DNA from: Pseudomonadota bacterium
Lineage (GTDB): Bacteria > Vulcanimicrobiota > Vulcanimicrobiia > Eremiobacterales > Eremiobacteraceae
Length of the DNA stretch: 57,000 nucleotides
Reading direction: 5' to 3'
NCBI GenBank assembly: GCA_021325335.1
Contig: JAJPHJ010000121.1
Location: 1 to 57,000 of the forward strand
Shown here: in pieces, positions 33,946-43,468 of the stretch
Layout: each line of letters begins with the position of its first letter
How positions within the stretch are numbered: the first letter of the stretch is position 1
The notes under the pieces: generated by a model
Told to the model about the DNA's origin: nothing
Seen by the model: only the letters and a program-made list of their open reading frames with translations
The model's database searches: none
Position numbers and translations under genes: made by a program

Positions 33946-34862
33946 AGAAGATCGTCTCCGTCAGCCTGGGGTCGTCGACGCGCGACCACCGGGTCGAGGT
34001 CGATTGGCTCGGCGAGCGGTTGGACATCCGCCGCATCGGTTTCGATGGATCGCTCGACCGGGCGATCGCGGCGCTGAAAGATCTCGACGGAAAAGTCGAT
34101 GCGATCGGCCTGGGCGGGATCGACGTCTACTTGTATGCCGGCACGCAACGCTACGCGCTGCGCGATGGGCTGCGCATGCTCGAGGCGGTGAAAGTCACGC
34201 CGGTCGTGGACGGCAGCGGGCTCAAGAACACCCTCGAACGCGAGACCATCGGCTACCTCCAGCGCCACGGCATCGTCGACTTCCAAGGCTTGCCGGTGCT
34301 CATGGTGAGCGCACTCGATCGCTTCGGAATGGCAGCCGCGCTCGTCGCCGCAGGCGCCGACGTCACGTTCGGCGACTTCATCTTCGCACTCGGGATCGAC
34401 AAGCCGGTGAAGACCCTGCCTGAGTTCGAGGCGCTGGCAGAGAAGTATCTGCCCGATGCCTGCAAGCTGCCCTTCCAGTTCTTCTATCCGACCGGCAAGA
34501 AGCAAGAGCGCGCGCCCGAGCCGAAGTTCCCCCAGTACTACGCCGCGGCCCGGCTCATCGCGGGAGATTTCCACTTCATCCGCCAGCACATGCCAGACGA
34601 TTTGAGCCGCAAGACGATCATCACGAACACGGTGACGCCGCACAACCTCGAGGAGCTGCGCCAGCGCAACCTGGCTCGGCTCATCACGACGACGCCCAAC
34701 TTCGCCGGGCGATCGTTCGGCACGAACGTCATCGAAGCGGCGATGATCGCGATCTTGGGCAAGCGCTGGGAAGACGTCAGAGAGTCCGACTACCGCGAAC
34801 TGTTGGCGCGCTTGGAATTTCGCCCGCACGTCACCGATTTTGTCGCCACGGCGACGACCTAA
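33942..34862 (+). CDS. uncharacterised protein coupled to AAR-like gene (quinate 5-dehydrogenase-type annotation)
   Basis: 306 residues. It opens KKIVSVSLGSSTRDHRVEVDWLG, then GGIDVYLYAGTQRYALRDG, LKNTLERETIGYLQRHG, and GADVTFGDFIFALGID; the middle carries KKQERAPEPKFPQYY and the end FGTNVIEAAMIAILGK. Proteins of this kind are labelled quinate 5-dehydrogenase in databases, to my memory, without good biochemical support; I see no clear Gly-x-Gly-x2-Gly dinucleotide loop. ATGA overlap with the preceding AAR-like gene means the two are made together, so a shared pathway is likely. Function open. Confidence 0.6.
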   Translation: MKKIVSVSLGSSTRDHRVEVDWLGERLDIRRIGFDGSLDRAIAALKDLDGKVDAIGLGGIDVYLYAGTQRYALRDGLRMLEAVKVTPVVDGSGLKNTLERETIGYLQRHGIVDFQGLPVLMVSALDRFGMAAALVAAGADVTFGDFIFALGIDKPVKTLPEFEALAEKYLPDACKLPFQFFYPTGKKQERAPEPKFPQYYAAARLIAGDFHFIRQHMPDDLSRKTIITNTVTPHNLEELRQRNLARLITTTPNFAGRSFGTNVIEAAMIAILGKRWEDVRESDYRELLARLEFRPHVTDFVATATT

Positions 34863-34888
34863 TACCCGCACCGCTGAAAGGAAACCAG

Positions 34889-35395
34889 ATGACCGAGAAA
34901 GAGACCGTCGTCACCGAGGAAGGTCTACGCAAGCTCGAGGCCGAGCTCGAGGAGTTGAAGACCGTCCACCGCAAGGAGGTCAACGACCGCATCCGTCAGG
35001 CCAAAGAGTTCGGCGATATCTCGGAAAACGCGGAATACGAGGACGCCAAGCAAGAGCAGGCCTTCATCGAGGGCCGGATCATGAAGCTCGAAGCCATGAT
35101 CCGAAACGCGAAGATCATCCACGAGGGCGAAGGCGGTGCGGACGAAGTGCATCTGGGCAGCACGGTCAAGGTCCGCAACCTCAAGACCGGTTCGGAGAAC
35201 GAGTACACCATCGTCGGCAGCGCCGAGAGCGACCCGCCGAATGCCAAGATCTCGAATGAATCGCCCATCGGTCAGGCACTCGTGGGCTCAAAACCGGGCC
35301 AGACGGTGACCGCGACCGCGCCATCGGGCGACATCCAGCTGCGCATCATCAGCATACGGGCCAATCGCCGCGGGTCAAAACTGAAAAACAAGTGA
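34889..35395 (+). CDS. greA: transcription elongation factor GreA
   Basis: 168 residues. An N-terminal antiparallel coiled coil enters the RNA polymerase secondary channel; its acidic tip GDISENAEYEDAK stimulates transcript cleavage. The C-terminal domain has VHLGSTVKVRN, YTIVGSAESD and ISNESPIGQALVG, all canonical. AAAGGA lies before ATG 34889. Its stop overlaps the lysS GTG start, the common greA-lysS arrangement. The C-terminal tail RANRRGSKLKNK is basic. Confidence 0.96.
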   Translation: MTEKETVVTEEGLRKLEAELEELKTVHRKEVNDRIRQAKEFGDISENAEYEDAKQEQAFIEGRIMKLEAMIRNAKIIHEGEGGADEVHLGSTVKVRNLKTGSENEYTIVGSAESDPPNAKISNESPIGQALVGSKPGQTVTATAPSGDIQLRIISIRANRRGSKLKNK

Positions 35396-36894
35396 CCCCG
35401 CATGACGAGAGCGGCGGCTCCGAAGCGGAACTCATCAAGGTACGGCGCGCCAAATTGGATGCGCTGCGCCAGGCCGGTCGCGACCCGTTTGCCGTCACGA
35501 AGTTCGAGCGCAGCCATGACATCGTCGCCGTCCGCGAGGCGCACGAGCAGCTCGGCGTCGGCGAGCACGCCTCCGCGACCGTAACGCTCGCGGGCAGGCT
35601 GCAGCCGCTGCGGCGCATGAGCCGCAAGACGGTCTTCGCAGACTTGGCAGACCAGACGGCGCGCATCCAGCTCTATTTCCGCGAAGAATCAATGGGCGAC
35701 GGTTTCTCGACGATCGATCTCATCGATCGCGGCGACTTGCTCGGTGTCCGCGGCACGCCGTTTCGCACGAAGATGGGCGAGCTCACGATCGAGGTGAAAG
35801 AGGCCCAAGTGCTCGCCAAAGCATTGCGGCCGCTTCCCGAAAAGTGGCACGGGCTCGTCGATCCGGAGGCGCGCTATCGCCATCGCTACGTGGATCTGAT
35901 GGTGAACCGCCCGGTGCTCGACACGATGCTCGCGCGCAGCGCGATCATCGCCGCGCTGCGACGGTATTTGGATGAGCGGGGCTACGTCGAGGTGGAAACG
36001 CCCGTGCTGCTCTCGGTGGCCGGAGGAGCGAGCGCGCGGCCGTTTTCGACCCACTCGCACGCCCTGGACATCGGCCTCAAGTTGCGCATCGCGACCGAGC
36101 TCAACCTGAAACGCTGTATCGTGGGCGGCATCGACCGGGTGTATGAGATCGGCCGGACGTTTCGCAACGAGGGCATCGATCGGACGCACAATCCTGAGTT
36201 CACCATGCTCGAGCTGTACGAGGCCTATACGGACATGGAAGGCATGCTGCGGTTGTGCGAAGGCATGGTGCTCGCCGCCACCCATGCGGCACGGGTGCGC
36301 GAAAAGCACGAGTACGCGGGAAAGGAGGTGACGCTCGCCGCGCCGTTCGCGCGGATGAGCTACTTCGACGCGATGCAGACTTTCGGCAACCTGTCGCGGT
36401 CAGACATTTTGGACGAGTCGCGCGCTCGCGCGGAGGCACGACGGCTCAAACTGCGGATCGACGATGGCGCAAGCCACGGCCACGTCATCGACAAGCTCTT
36501 CGAAGCGGCCGTCGAACCGCATCTCGTCAATCCGACGTTCATCACGGATTATCCGGTGCTCATCTCGCCCCTCGCGAAGCGCAGGGCGGACGATCCGCAG
36601 CTCGTGGAACGTTTCGAGCTCTTCATCGCCAACATGGAAGTCGCAAACGCGTTTTCAGAGCTCAACGATCCTGACGATCAGCGTGCGCGGTTTCAAGCGC
36701 AGGCGAAAGAGCGAGCCGCCGGCGACGCGGAGGCGCCCGAGCCTGACTGGGATTACGTGGAAGCGCTCGAGTACGGCATGCCACCGACTGGCGGCATCGG
36801 GGTGGGGCTGGACCGGCTGATCATGATCCTTACCAACCAAGAGTCCATCCGCGACGTCTTGCTCTTCCCGCTCCAAAAACCCGAATCTCAATGA
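35392..36894 (+). CDS. lysS: lysyl-tRNA synthetase, class II
   Basis: 500 residues. An N-terminal OB-fold anticodon-binding domain (TVTLAGRLQPLRRMSRKTVFADL) precedes the class II core: motif 1 around IIAALRRYLDERGYVEVETP, motif 2 FRNEGIDRTHNPEFTML and motif 3 GIGVGLDRLIMILTN. GTG 35392 overlaps the greA stop (GTGA). It charges tRNA-Lys with lysine and ATP. Followed 2 nt later by truA. Confidence 0.97.
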   Translation: MTPHDESGGSEAELIKVRRAKLDALRQAGRDPFAVTKFERSHDIVAVREAHEQLGVGEHASATVTLAGRLQPLRRMSRKTVFADLADQTARIQLYFREESMGDGFSTIDLIDRGDLLGVRGTPFRTKMGELTIEVKEAQVLAKALRPLPEKWHGLVDPEARYRHRYVDLMVNRPVLDTMLARSAIIAALRRYLDERGYVEVETPVLLSVAGGASARPFSTHSHALDIGLKLRIATELNLKRCIVGGIDRVYEIGRTFRNEGIDRTHNPEFTMLELYEAYTDMEGMLRLCEGMVLAATHAARVREKHEYAGKEVTLAAPFARMSYFDAMQTFGNLSRSDILDESRARAEARRLKLRIDDGASHGHVIDKLFEAAVEPHLVNPTFITDYPVLISPLAKRRADDPQLVERFELFIANMEVANAFSELNDPDDQRARFQAQAKERAAGDAEAPEPDWDYVEALEYGMPPTGGIGVGLDRLIMILTNQESIRDVLLFPLQKPESQ

Positions 36895-36895
36895 C

Positions 36896-37648
36896 ATGGA
36901 ACGAACGCTCGCGCTCGTGCTCGAATATGACGGCACGTTCTATCGTGGCTTCCAACGCCAAGACGGTCTCCCGTCGATCGCCGAGCGCGTTGAAGCGGCG
37001 CTCGCGACGCTGTTCGGCCACCCGACGCCCGTGGTGTGCGCGGGTCGGACGGATGCGGGCGTCCACGCCACAGGGCAGGTCGTCAGTTGCGTGACCTCGA
37101 GCCCCATGCCGACGCGCAAGCTCCCGGTTGCGGCAAGCGCGCTGTTGCGTCAGAGCAGCATCGCAGTCGTTCGTGCGGCGGAGCGTGCGGCCGGTTTTTC
37201 AGCTCGTCGCGACGCGCTGTCGCGCACGTACCGCTATCAGATCCTCAACCGCGTCGCCCCCTCGCCGCTCCTCGCTCGTCGCGCATTTCATGTGGGAGCG
37301 ACGCTCGATGACGACGCCATGCGCCGTGCGGCGTTGGAGCTCGTGGGCGAACATGACTTCGCCGCGTTCTGCGCGATGGAGTCGCGGCACAAATCGACGC
37401 GCCGAAAGATCGAAGCCTTAGAACTCGATCGCCGGGGCGATCTCGTCGACCTGAGGGTGCGCGCCGATTCCTTCCTCCATAACATGGTCCGCATCATGGT
37501 GGGCACGCTGGTGGAGGTCGGACGGGGGCGTAGGCCGGTTCCCAACCTCGCAGACGTCTTGCAGTCCTGCGACCGCAGGCGTGCCGGCTTCACCGCGCCC
37601 GCGCATGGACTCTACCTCGAGCATGTCAGCTATGCGGAGCCGGTTTGA
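36896..37648 (+). CDS. truA: tRNA pseudouridine(38-40) synthase TruA
   Basis: 250 residues. The catalytic Asp is D53 in CAGRTDAGVHA. LEYDGTFYRGFQRQ opens the protein; FSARRDALSRTYRYQILN, the FAAFCAMESRHKSTRR loop and FLHNMVRIMVGTLVEVGRG follow, all typical. It modifies the anticodon stem-loop of tRNAs. Co-transcribed with greA-lysS. Confidence 0.96.
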   Translation: MERTLALVLEYDGTFYRGFQRQDGLPSIAERVEAALATLFGHPTPVVCAGRTDAGVHATGQVVSCVTSSPMPTRKLPVAASALLRQSSIAVVRAAERAAGFSARRDALSRTYRYQILNRVAPSPLLARRAFHVGATLDDDAMRRAALELVGEHDFAAFCAMESRHKSTRRKIEALELDRRGDLVDLRVRADSFLHNMVRIMVGTLVEVGRGRRPVPNLADVLQSCDRRRAGFTAPAHGLYLEHVSYAEPV

Positions 37649-37671
37649 TAGGCTTTTGTCCCACTTTGCGC

Positions 37672-37701
37672 TTGACGGGTGAGGGCTCAAAACGGTATCA
37701 T
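37672..37701 (+). promoter_or_regulatory. sigma-70-type promoter of rplM-rpsI
   Basis: -35 TTGACG (37672-37677), 18-bp spacer, -10 TATCAT (37696-37701), ending 35 nt before the rplM ATG. Ribosomal protein operons usually have their own promoter, which supports it. Confidence 0.7.
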
Positions 37702-37736
37702 CCTAACGTTGCCCTAAAGGACCTCACAGGAAATCC

Positions 37737-38168
37737 ATGACCACGACGCTTGTTTCAAAGAACGGCGTGAAGCGCGATTGGTATATCGCCGACGCCGCCG
37801 ATAAGACCCTGGGCCGATTCGCGACGCGGATCGCGACCGTGCTCATGGGCAAGCACAAAGCCGATTACACGCCGCACGCCGACAACGGTGACTTCGTCAT
37901 CGTGACCAACGCCGCGAAGATCCATCTCACCGGCAAGAAATGGACCAAGAAAGAGTACATCCGTCACTCGCAATATCCGGGCGGCTTGCGCCGTCGCACA
38001 GCCGAACAGGTGCACGCGCTCGATCAGACGCGCATCGTCGAGACCGCCATCCGCGGGATGCTCCCGACCAATCACCTGCGCGCGCAGCGGATGAAACGCT
38101 TGCGAGTATTCGCAGGCGCCGAGCATACGCATGACGCGCACAAACCCAAGGCGCTCACGGGGATCTAA
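37737..38168 (+). CDS. rplM: 50S ribosomal protein L13
   Basis: 143 residues, normal length. RDWYIADAADKTLGRFATRIA, LMGKHKADYTPHADNGDFVIV, GKKWTKKEYIRHSQYPGGLR, AIRGMLPTNHLRAQRMKRL and the final HKPKAL are characteristic. It binds 23S rRNA early in large-subunit assembly. Its stop is directly followed by the rpsI ATG. Confidence 0.98.
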   Translation: MTTTLVSKNGVKRDWYIADAADKTLGRFATRIATVLMGKHKADYTPHADNGDFVIVTNAAKIHLTGKKWTKKEYIRHSQYPGGLRRRTAEQVHALDQTRIVETAIRGMLPTNHLRAQRMKRLRVFAGAEHTHDAHKPKALTGI

Positions 38169-38564
38169 ATGACAGCCAGCACACTCAGCGCAGCCACCGG
38201 TCGCCGCAAGCGCGCGATCACGCGGGTCCGCATGTCGCTCGGACAGGGCGAGATCAAGGTCAACGGCAGGCCGGTCAACGAGTATTTGGGCCGCGCATCG
38301 CTGCTGCAGGTCGTGCGCCAGCCGCTCGAACTCACGAACAGCACCGAGCGTTTCAATATCACGATCACCGCCATCGGCGGTGGTCTGTCGGGGCAAGCCG
38401 GGGCGATCCGCCACGGCATCGCACGCGCCCTGGTTCGCATGGACGAGAGTCTTCGGCCGCTGCTGCGCAAGGCAGGGTTCCTCACCCGCGATCCACGCGA
38501 AAAGGAATCGAAGAAATACGGGCGCAAGCGCGCTCGCAAGCGGTTCCAGTTCAGCAAGCGTTAA
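38169..38564 (+). CDS. rpsI: 30S ribosomal protein S9
   Basis: 131 residues. [26 protein letters not shown] opens the conserved body; [32 protein letters not shown] and the C-terminal RFQFSKR tail, which reaches the P-site tRNA, are canonical. No terminator is obvious in the 22 nt before the convergent GGDEF gene. Confidence 0.98.
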   Translation: MTASTLSAATGRRKRAITRVRMSLGQGEIKVNGRPVNEYLGRASLLQVVRQPLELTNSTERFNITITAIGGGLSGQAGAIRHGIARALVRMDESLRPLLRKAGFLTRDPREKESKKYGRKRARKRFQFSKR

Positions 38565-38586
38565 GAATTCCCGCCGCTAAAGGTGA

Positions 38587-41500
38587 TTACGGCTTGCGCT
38601 TGTCGGCGTACATGGCCGCGTCGGCGCGCGCGATGAGATCCGATTTGTTGTCTCCATCACGCGGATAGACTGCGACGCCGGCCGAGAGTTTGATCGGGAT
38701 CGGCAAGAGCCCGGTTCCGGCCTGCTCGTCGATCTTACGACGCACGCGTTCGAGCAGCAGCCGTGCGCCTTGCTCGTCGGACTGCGGCAGGATCACGAGG
38801 AACTCGTCACCGCCGTAGCGGCCTGCTATGTCCGTGGCGCGCAGGCTCATGTGCAAGACCGTCGCCATGAAGCGTAAGACCTCATCGCCCGCTTGATGTC
38901 CGTAGTTGTCGTTGAACGCCTTGAAGTTGTTCAGGTCGAAGAGCGCGATCGCGAGCGGCTGACTCGAGCGCTGGGCGCGCGCGAGCTCTTGTTCGAGCCG
39001 CCCGTGCAAATAGCGATGGTTGAACAGACCGGTCAGCGAGTCTTCATTCGCGCGTTCTCTCGCGCGCCCGTAGAGCCGGGCATTGCGCACGCCGAGCGCG
39101 AGCTGCGTGGCGATCGTCTCGAGCACCTCGAGCTGCTCGGCGGTGAATTGCCGCGGCGCTGACGTCTCGCCGACGATCACCGTTCCGAGCAGCTGCCCTT
39201 CCGAGGTGACGGGTGCCACGGCTGCGCCACGCAGCTGCAGCTCCAGCATCTCCTGTCGGTTGCCGTCGAAGCGCGGATCGGTACGCACGTCTTCGCTCGA
39301 GACGATCTGGCGCTGGCGCAGCAGCCGCAAGACGGGCGAACCATCGCGCACGACAAACCGTGCCCCGACCATGACTTGGGTACCACCGCGCCAGGCGTCA
39401 GCGGCTACTTCGCTTTCGGTCTGCTCTTCGTTGTAGAGGCTGATGACGCAGCGTTCTGCGTGAAGGCCAGCGGCGATTTTCTCCGCGGCAGTCGCGAGCA
39501 TCCGGCCCTGGTTGAGCGTGGAGTTGACGGCGCTGCCCACCGTGCCGAGCAGCTCGAGCTCCTCTTGGCGCCGCTCCAAGTAGCGAGCGTACTCCTCAGC
39601 CTGGGACCGCGCGACGCCCAAAGTCCCCAAACGTTCCGTCGCGGTCGCGTACTGCCGGCCGTTCGACATCGCAAGCGCCATCTGATCGGCGATCGCCGCG
39701 AGCACGCGGCGATCGCGCGCTGCAAAACCATCGAGTTTGGTGCTCTCGATGCAGAGCACGCCTAAGACGTTGCGTTCGACAGTGAGGGGATAGGCGATGA
39801 AGGAGCGGATATTCGGCGCCGCGCTCAGATAGCGCCGGTCGCGCTCGACGTCGGGGATGTACGCCATTTCGCCGCTCGAGGCCACGAGGCCGATGAGCCC
39901 CTGGTCGAGTGCGAGCTGCTGGTGCTCCAGCGCCACATCGTAGCCGAGCGAGGCCTGCAGGTGCAGGGCCGCGGGATTCCCCTCGACCGAGAAGATCGCG
40001 CAATGGCTATAGCCCATCTGGTCGCGCAATAAGGCGAGCACTGCGGCGAAATCCGCGGGCAAGCTCGACGCCAGCGCGCTGCCGACGCGCGTGATGATAT
40101 CGTATTCCTCGATCCGTTCTGCGAGCGTGTTGGCGGACTGCGCGCGATGCATGGCGGAAGCAACCTGGTCCGCGAAGACCTGGGCCAAGTGCGCTTCGCC
40201 AGTGGAGAGCCGCACGATATTCTGGCGGCCATGGAGCTCCAGGCTGCCCACGAGCTTGCCGCGGTACACAAGCGGGATGAAGAACATCGTTCGAATGCCC
40301 TCGGCCGCGAACAGTTCCGGCTGGCCGACCGCGGCGAGCTGGTCCGGGCCGGCGAAGCGTTCCTTCGGCGGCTCGCCGTAGTACGCGCGCAGCCAGCTCC
40401 CGGGCTGTCGCCGCTTGCGTTGGTAATCGTCCGACAACCCGAATGTCGCGGCCACCGCGAAATCGCCACGCTCGTCTTCCAGACTGATTGAAACCGCGTC
40501 CGCGTGGAAAATCGAGGCGGCCTCGAGCACGACGGCTCCCAGGATCCGGTCGAGCTGCGTCTCGGCGCTCGTCAGCAGCGCAAGGCGATGCAACATCGCA
40601 AGCTCGGCCGCGCGCCGCCGTTCTTCCCGAAACACCCCGGCGTTCGAAATGGCTGTGGCAGCCTGCTCCGCGACCTCGAGCAAGAACTCAATGTGGAGCT
40701 GCGTGTATGCGTTGGGCCGCTTCGACTGAGCGGACATCACGCCGATGAGACGCTCGCCCAAGCGCATCGGAACCATGAGGATGCTGCCGCCCGCCGCCGG
40801 ATCTCCTTCCGAGCGGGCGACGACATCGGACCATTCAAGGAGTACCGGCCGATTCGTGGCGATCACCTGCGCCGCGAGACCCTCGCGTCCGGGCAGCACG
40901 TCCGAATGCAAGCGCGTGCCCGACTCGATGGCGTACTCGGTCCGCAGCTCTTTGCTGTCCGGTCTCTCGAGCGCGACGCAAAACGTCGGCGCGTCCATGT
41001 GGCGCGACACCTCTTCGTGGATAGCCCCGAACAAGGTCTCAAGGTCGAGCTCACCCGCGAAGCGTGCCGCGCTGTCGAGCAACGACGCCATGCGATCGGC
41101 ACGATCGAGGGCCAACTCCGAACGACGGACAAGGTCCATGGTCGCTCCCGCGATGCTCAAGAACGCCCGCGGCACGACCATGCCTGCTGCGGTCAGATGG
41201 CGGGAAAAACGATAGCCGCAGACGACCACGCCGAGGCGCCGCTCGTCGCGGGCGACGCGCAAGATCAGCGCGGACGCCGCACCGAGGTTCGCCGTCACGC
41301 TGTGGAGCGGTTCCTCGAGCGAGCGCGTGTCGTCGACCGTGAGCACATCGATGTCTTCGGGGAAGATCGCTTCGAGCGCGGCGTCGTCAAGCGTCCCTTG
41401 GAAACGAGAGCGTGGATCGTCGGCGGCCAATGCGACGCTGACATAGCCCTTGCGCTTTTCGTCGTACGCGAATATCTCGCAGACGTTGCAACCGAGCAAT

Positions 41501-41601
41501 CCGAGCGCGGAGCGCGCGAGCGTCGCCGCCGCGCTTGCTCGGACGTCTTGGCCTTGAGGATCGCGGCCTTCGTCTTGGCCTTCGACCGTTTGCTTAGCCA
41601 C
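38587..41601 (-). CDS. diguanylate cyclase with five tandem GAF domains
   Basis: 1004 residues. Five GAF-type sensor domains in series fill residues 30-830, each ending in the usual helix (EVAEQAATAISNAG, FADQVASAMHRAQ, IADQMALAMSNG, ATQLALGVRNARL). The GGDEF domain follows: LTGLFNHRYLHGRL, LFDLNNFKAFNDNYGHQAGDEVL and an intact RYGGDEF near 930, with the inhibitory I-site RATD five residues before it. It therefore should make c-di-GMP with product inhibition. No membrane segments, so it is a soluble sensor. Two nt separate it from the adenylate cyclase gene upstream on the same strand. Confidence 0.92.
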   Translation of the reverse strand: MAKQTVEGQDEGRDPQGQDVRASAAATLARSALGLLGCNVCEIFAYDEKRKGYVSVALAADDPRSRFQGTLDDAALEAIFPEDIDVLTVDDTRSLEEPLHSVTANLGAASALILRVARDERRLGVVVCGYRFSRHLTAAGMVVPRAFLSIAGATMDLVRRSELALDRADRMASLLDSAARFAGELDLETLFGAIHEEVSRHMDAPTFCVALERPDSKELRTEYAIESGTRLHSDVLPGREGLAAQVIATNRPVLLEWSDVVARSEGDPAAGGSILMVPMRLGERLIGVMSAQSKRPNAYTQLHIEFLLEVAEQAATAISNAGVFREERRRAAELAMLHRLALLTSAETQLDRILGAVVLEAASIFHADAVSISLEDERGDFAVAATFGLSDDYQRKRRQPGSWLRAYYGEPPKERFAGPDQLAAVGQPELFAAEGIRTMFFIPLVYRGKLVGSLELHGRQNIVRLSTGEAHLAQVFADQVASAMHRAQSANTLAERIEEYDIITRVGSALASSLPADFAAVLALLRDQMGYSHCAIFSVEGNPAALHLQASLGYDVALEHQQLALDQGLIGLVASSGEMAYIPDVERDRRYLSAAPNIRSFIAYPLTVERNVLGVLCIESTKLDGFAARDRRVLAAIADQMALAMSNGRQYATATERLGTLGVARSQAEEYARYLERRQEELELLGTVGSAVNSTLNQGRMLATAAEKIAAGLHAERCVISLYNEEQTESEVAADAWRGGTQVMVGARFVVRDGSPVLRLLRQRQIVSSEDVRTDPRFDGNRQEMLELQLRGAAVAPVTSEGQLLGTVIVGETSAPRQFTAEQLEVLETIATQLALGVRNARLYGRARERANEDSLTGLFNHRYLHGRLEQELARAQRSSQPLAIALFDLNNFKAFNDNYGHQAGDEVLRFMATVLHMSLRATDIAGRYGGDEFLVILPQSDEQGARLLLERVRRKIDEQAGTGLLPIPIKLSAGVAVYPRDGDNKSDLIARADAAMYADKRKP

Positions 41602-41603
41602 GT

Positions 41604-43445
41604 TCAGCCATGAATGACGTAGACGGGGGTCAGTCCGGCCTTGCCCTTGATACGAGCCACCCGCTTTGTCGCGGCGATGCGCCCCTTGACGCGCTCGTAC
41701 GTGCGTTCATCGGCGAGGATCTGGTTCGGCTGCGCGATCTGCTGCAGGCGGGATGCCAAGTTCACTGCGTCTCCGATCACCGTGTATTCCAACCGACGCT
41801 CCGATCCGATGTGGCCGGCGACCACGTCGCCCGTGGCGAGCCCGATGCTCACGGACAAAGGCCAGGTGACGTGGTGCTGGCTGTTCTGGACCCGGACCTG
41901 CTCCAGGATCTGCCCCGCGCTTTGCACCGCGCGCCAAGCATCGTCATCCGCCGGCCGGGGCGGTCCGAAGACCGCCATCACGCCATCGCCGTAGAACTTG
42001 TCGAGCAAACCGGCATTGGCGAATACGACGTTGACGACCGGAGCGAGATACCGATTCAGCAACTCGACGACTTGTTCCGGCATCAACCTCTCTGAGAGTT
42101 CGGTGAAACCTCGGATGTCGGCGAACAGCATCGTGGCCATCTGGCGGGTTCCCCCTAAGACGACCTGTTCGGGGTCCTGCATGAGCGAGCTGACGACATG
42201 CGGCGCCAAGTAGCGCTCGAACGAGCGGGCGACGAGCTCGCTCTTGCGCGCTTGCGCTTCATTTTCGGCTTCGAGCGCCCGGCTTTGGGTCAGATCGTTG
42301 ATGACGGCTGCGACGCTGTCGGCCCCCGGCGAAGAACCGCGGATACGGAAGAACGTCACCTGCAGCAAAAACGCGCCACGCACGAAATGGTTGCCGTGTA
42401 TTTCGACCTGCATGTGGGCGTCGGGATTTGCCCGATGCTGCTCAAGGAGCGAGGTGAACCCGGGGAGCCAGCTGTCGAACAGCCGCGCGCTGCGGCCGAC
42501 GACGGTGGAGGCGGAAAGCCCAAACGTGAGCTCCGCCGCGCGGTTGAACTGCGTGACCGTGTCGGTATCGTCGAAGATGATGACGCCCGACGCGATCGAC
42601 TCGAGCACTTCGTCGTTTTGCGCTTTAACCGACGAGAGCTCGCGAAAGCTGCGGCTCAAGTGGTCGTACAGCCTGGCATTCTCGATCGCTATCGCGGCCT
42701 GATCGGCGATGGTGGCGAGCAGGTCAGGATCGTGCGCGAGCAACGTTTCGGTCGTGATGCGCGAGTCCACGTAGATGGCGCCGATGACGTCGTCTTGGCC
42801 GCGGATCGGTACGCACATGATGGCGCGGATATGCAACGACCGGATGCTTGGGGCGTCGCTCAGCTGCGGGTCGTTTTGCGCATCGGTCGTGCTGACAACC
42901 TGTCCTTCGCGGAAAACCCGTTCGATGATGGAGCGGCTGACCGCGAACTCCGGATGGCCCAAGATCTTCTGATCCAGGTTCGCCGTGGCGCTGTATTCGC
43001 GGACTTTGCCCTCAGGGTCGCGGACCAGGATGAGCCCGCGCTCCGCTTTCGTCGCGTCCAAAGCCAAATCGATCACGAGCTGCAAGACGGCAGGCAGCTC
43101 GCGCTGCGAGTTGATCGCCTTGCCGATGCGGACGAGCACGTCGGCGCGGCTGCGCTGGGCCTCGAGGTCCGACTCCAAGCGCTGCGCCCGCGCTGCCGCG
43201 ACCCGCGCCTCGAGTTCGCGTGCTTGAACGTCTTTGCGGGCGTCGGCGAGCAAACTCAATAGTTTTTCCACGCCCCGGGTGTTCGGGGCAGGGCGTTCCA
43301 CGAGGTTGCGCGCGTCGTCGAGCGCCTCGTCCAGCCGCGAAGCGATCCGGTTCCAGGGATCATCCCGGCGTTCGCGTTTGTTCACTCTCGTAATATCGGC
43401 ATCTCGCTTTTCGAAGGCAACCTGCAGTTCACATCGGCGCCGCAT
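41604..43445 (-). CDS. GAF-PAS class III adenylate/guanylate cyclase
   Basis: About 613 residues from ATG 43445; GTG 43385 is also possible, and the open frame further upstream overlaps flgB and is rejected. Layout: N-terminal coiled coil (about 60-105), GAF (115-258), PAS (275-390), class III cyclase (430-610). All six key residues are visible: metal Asp in FADIRGF (443) and YGDGV (487), substrate Lys in LDKFYG (483), Asp in VIGDAVNLASR (559), and transition-state Asn and Arg (562, 566). Lys plus Asp specify ATP, so cAMP is predicted. Divergent from flgB and upstream of the diguanylate cyclase. Confidence 0.9.
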   Translation of the reverse strand: MRRRCELQVAFEKRDADITRVNKRERRDDPWNRIASRLDEALDDARNLVERPAPNTRGVEKLLSLLADARKDVQARELEARVAAARAQRLESDLEAQRSRADVLVRIGKAINSQRELPAVLQLVIDLALDATKAERGLILVRDPEGKVREYSATANLDQKILGHPEFAVSRSIIERVFREGQVVSTTDAQNDPQLSDAPSIRSLHIRAIMCVPIRGQDDVIGAIYVDSRITTETLLAHDPDLLATIADQAAIAIENARLYDHLSRSFRELSSVKAQNDEVLESIASGVIIFDDTDTVTQFNRAAELTFGLSASTVVGRSARLFDSWLPGFTSLLEQHRANPDAHMQVEIHGNHFVRGAFLLQVTFFRIRGSSPGADSVAAVINDLTQSRALEAENEAQARKSELVARSFERYLAPHVVSSLMQDPEQVVLGGTRQMATMLFADIRGFTELSERLMPEQVVELLNRYLAPVVNVVFANAGLLDKFYGDGVMAVFGPPRPADDDAWRAVQSAGQILEQVRVQNSQHHVTWPLSVSIGLATGDVVAGHIGSERRLEYTVIGDAVNLASRLQQIAQPNQILADERTYERVKGRIAATKRVARIKGKAGLTPVYVIHG

Positions 43446-43468
43446 CCAGCTGGCAGAATCTGCATCCC

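Noticed and set aside
32839-34862. Cyanobacterial-style alkane biosynthesis operon
   Set aside because: Only the AAR-like half is present; no ferritin-like aldehyde oxygenase in the window.
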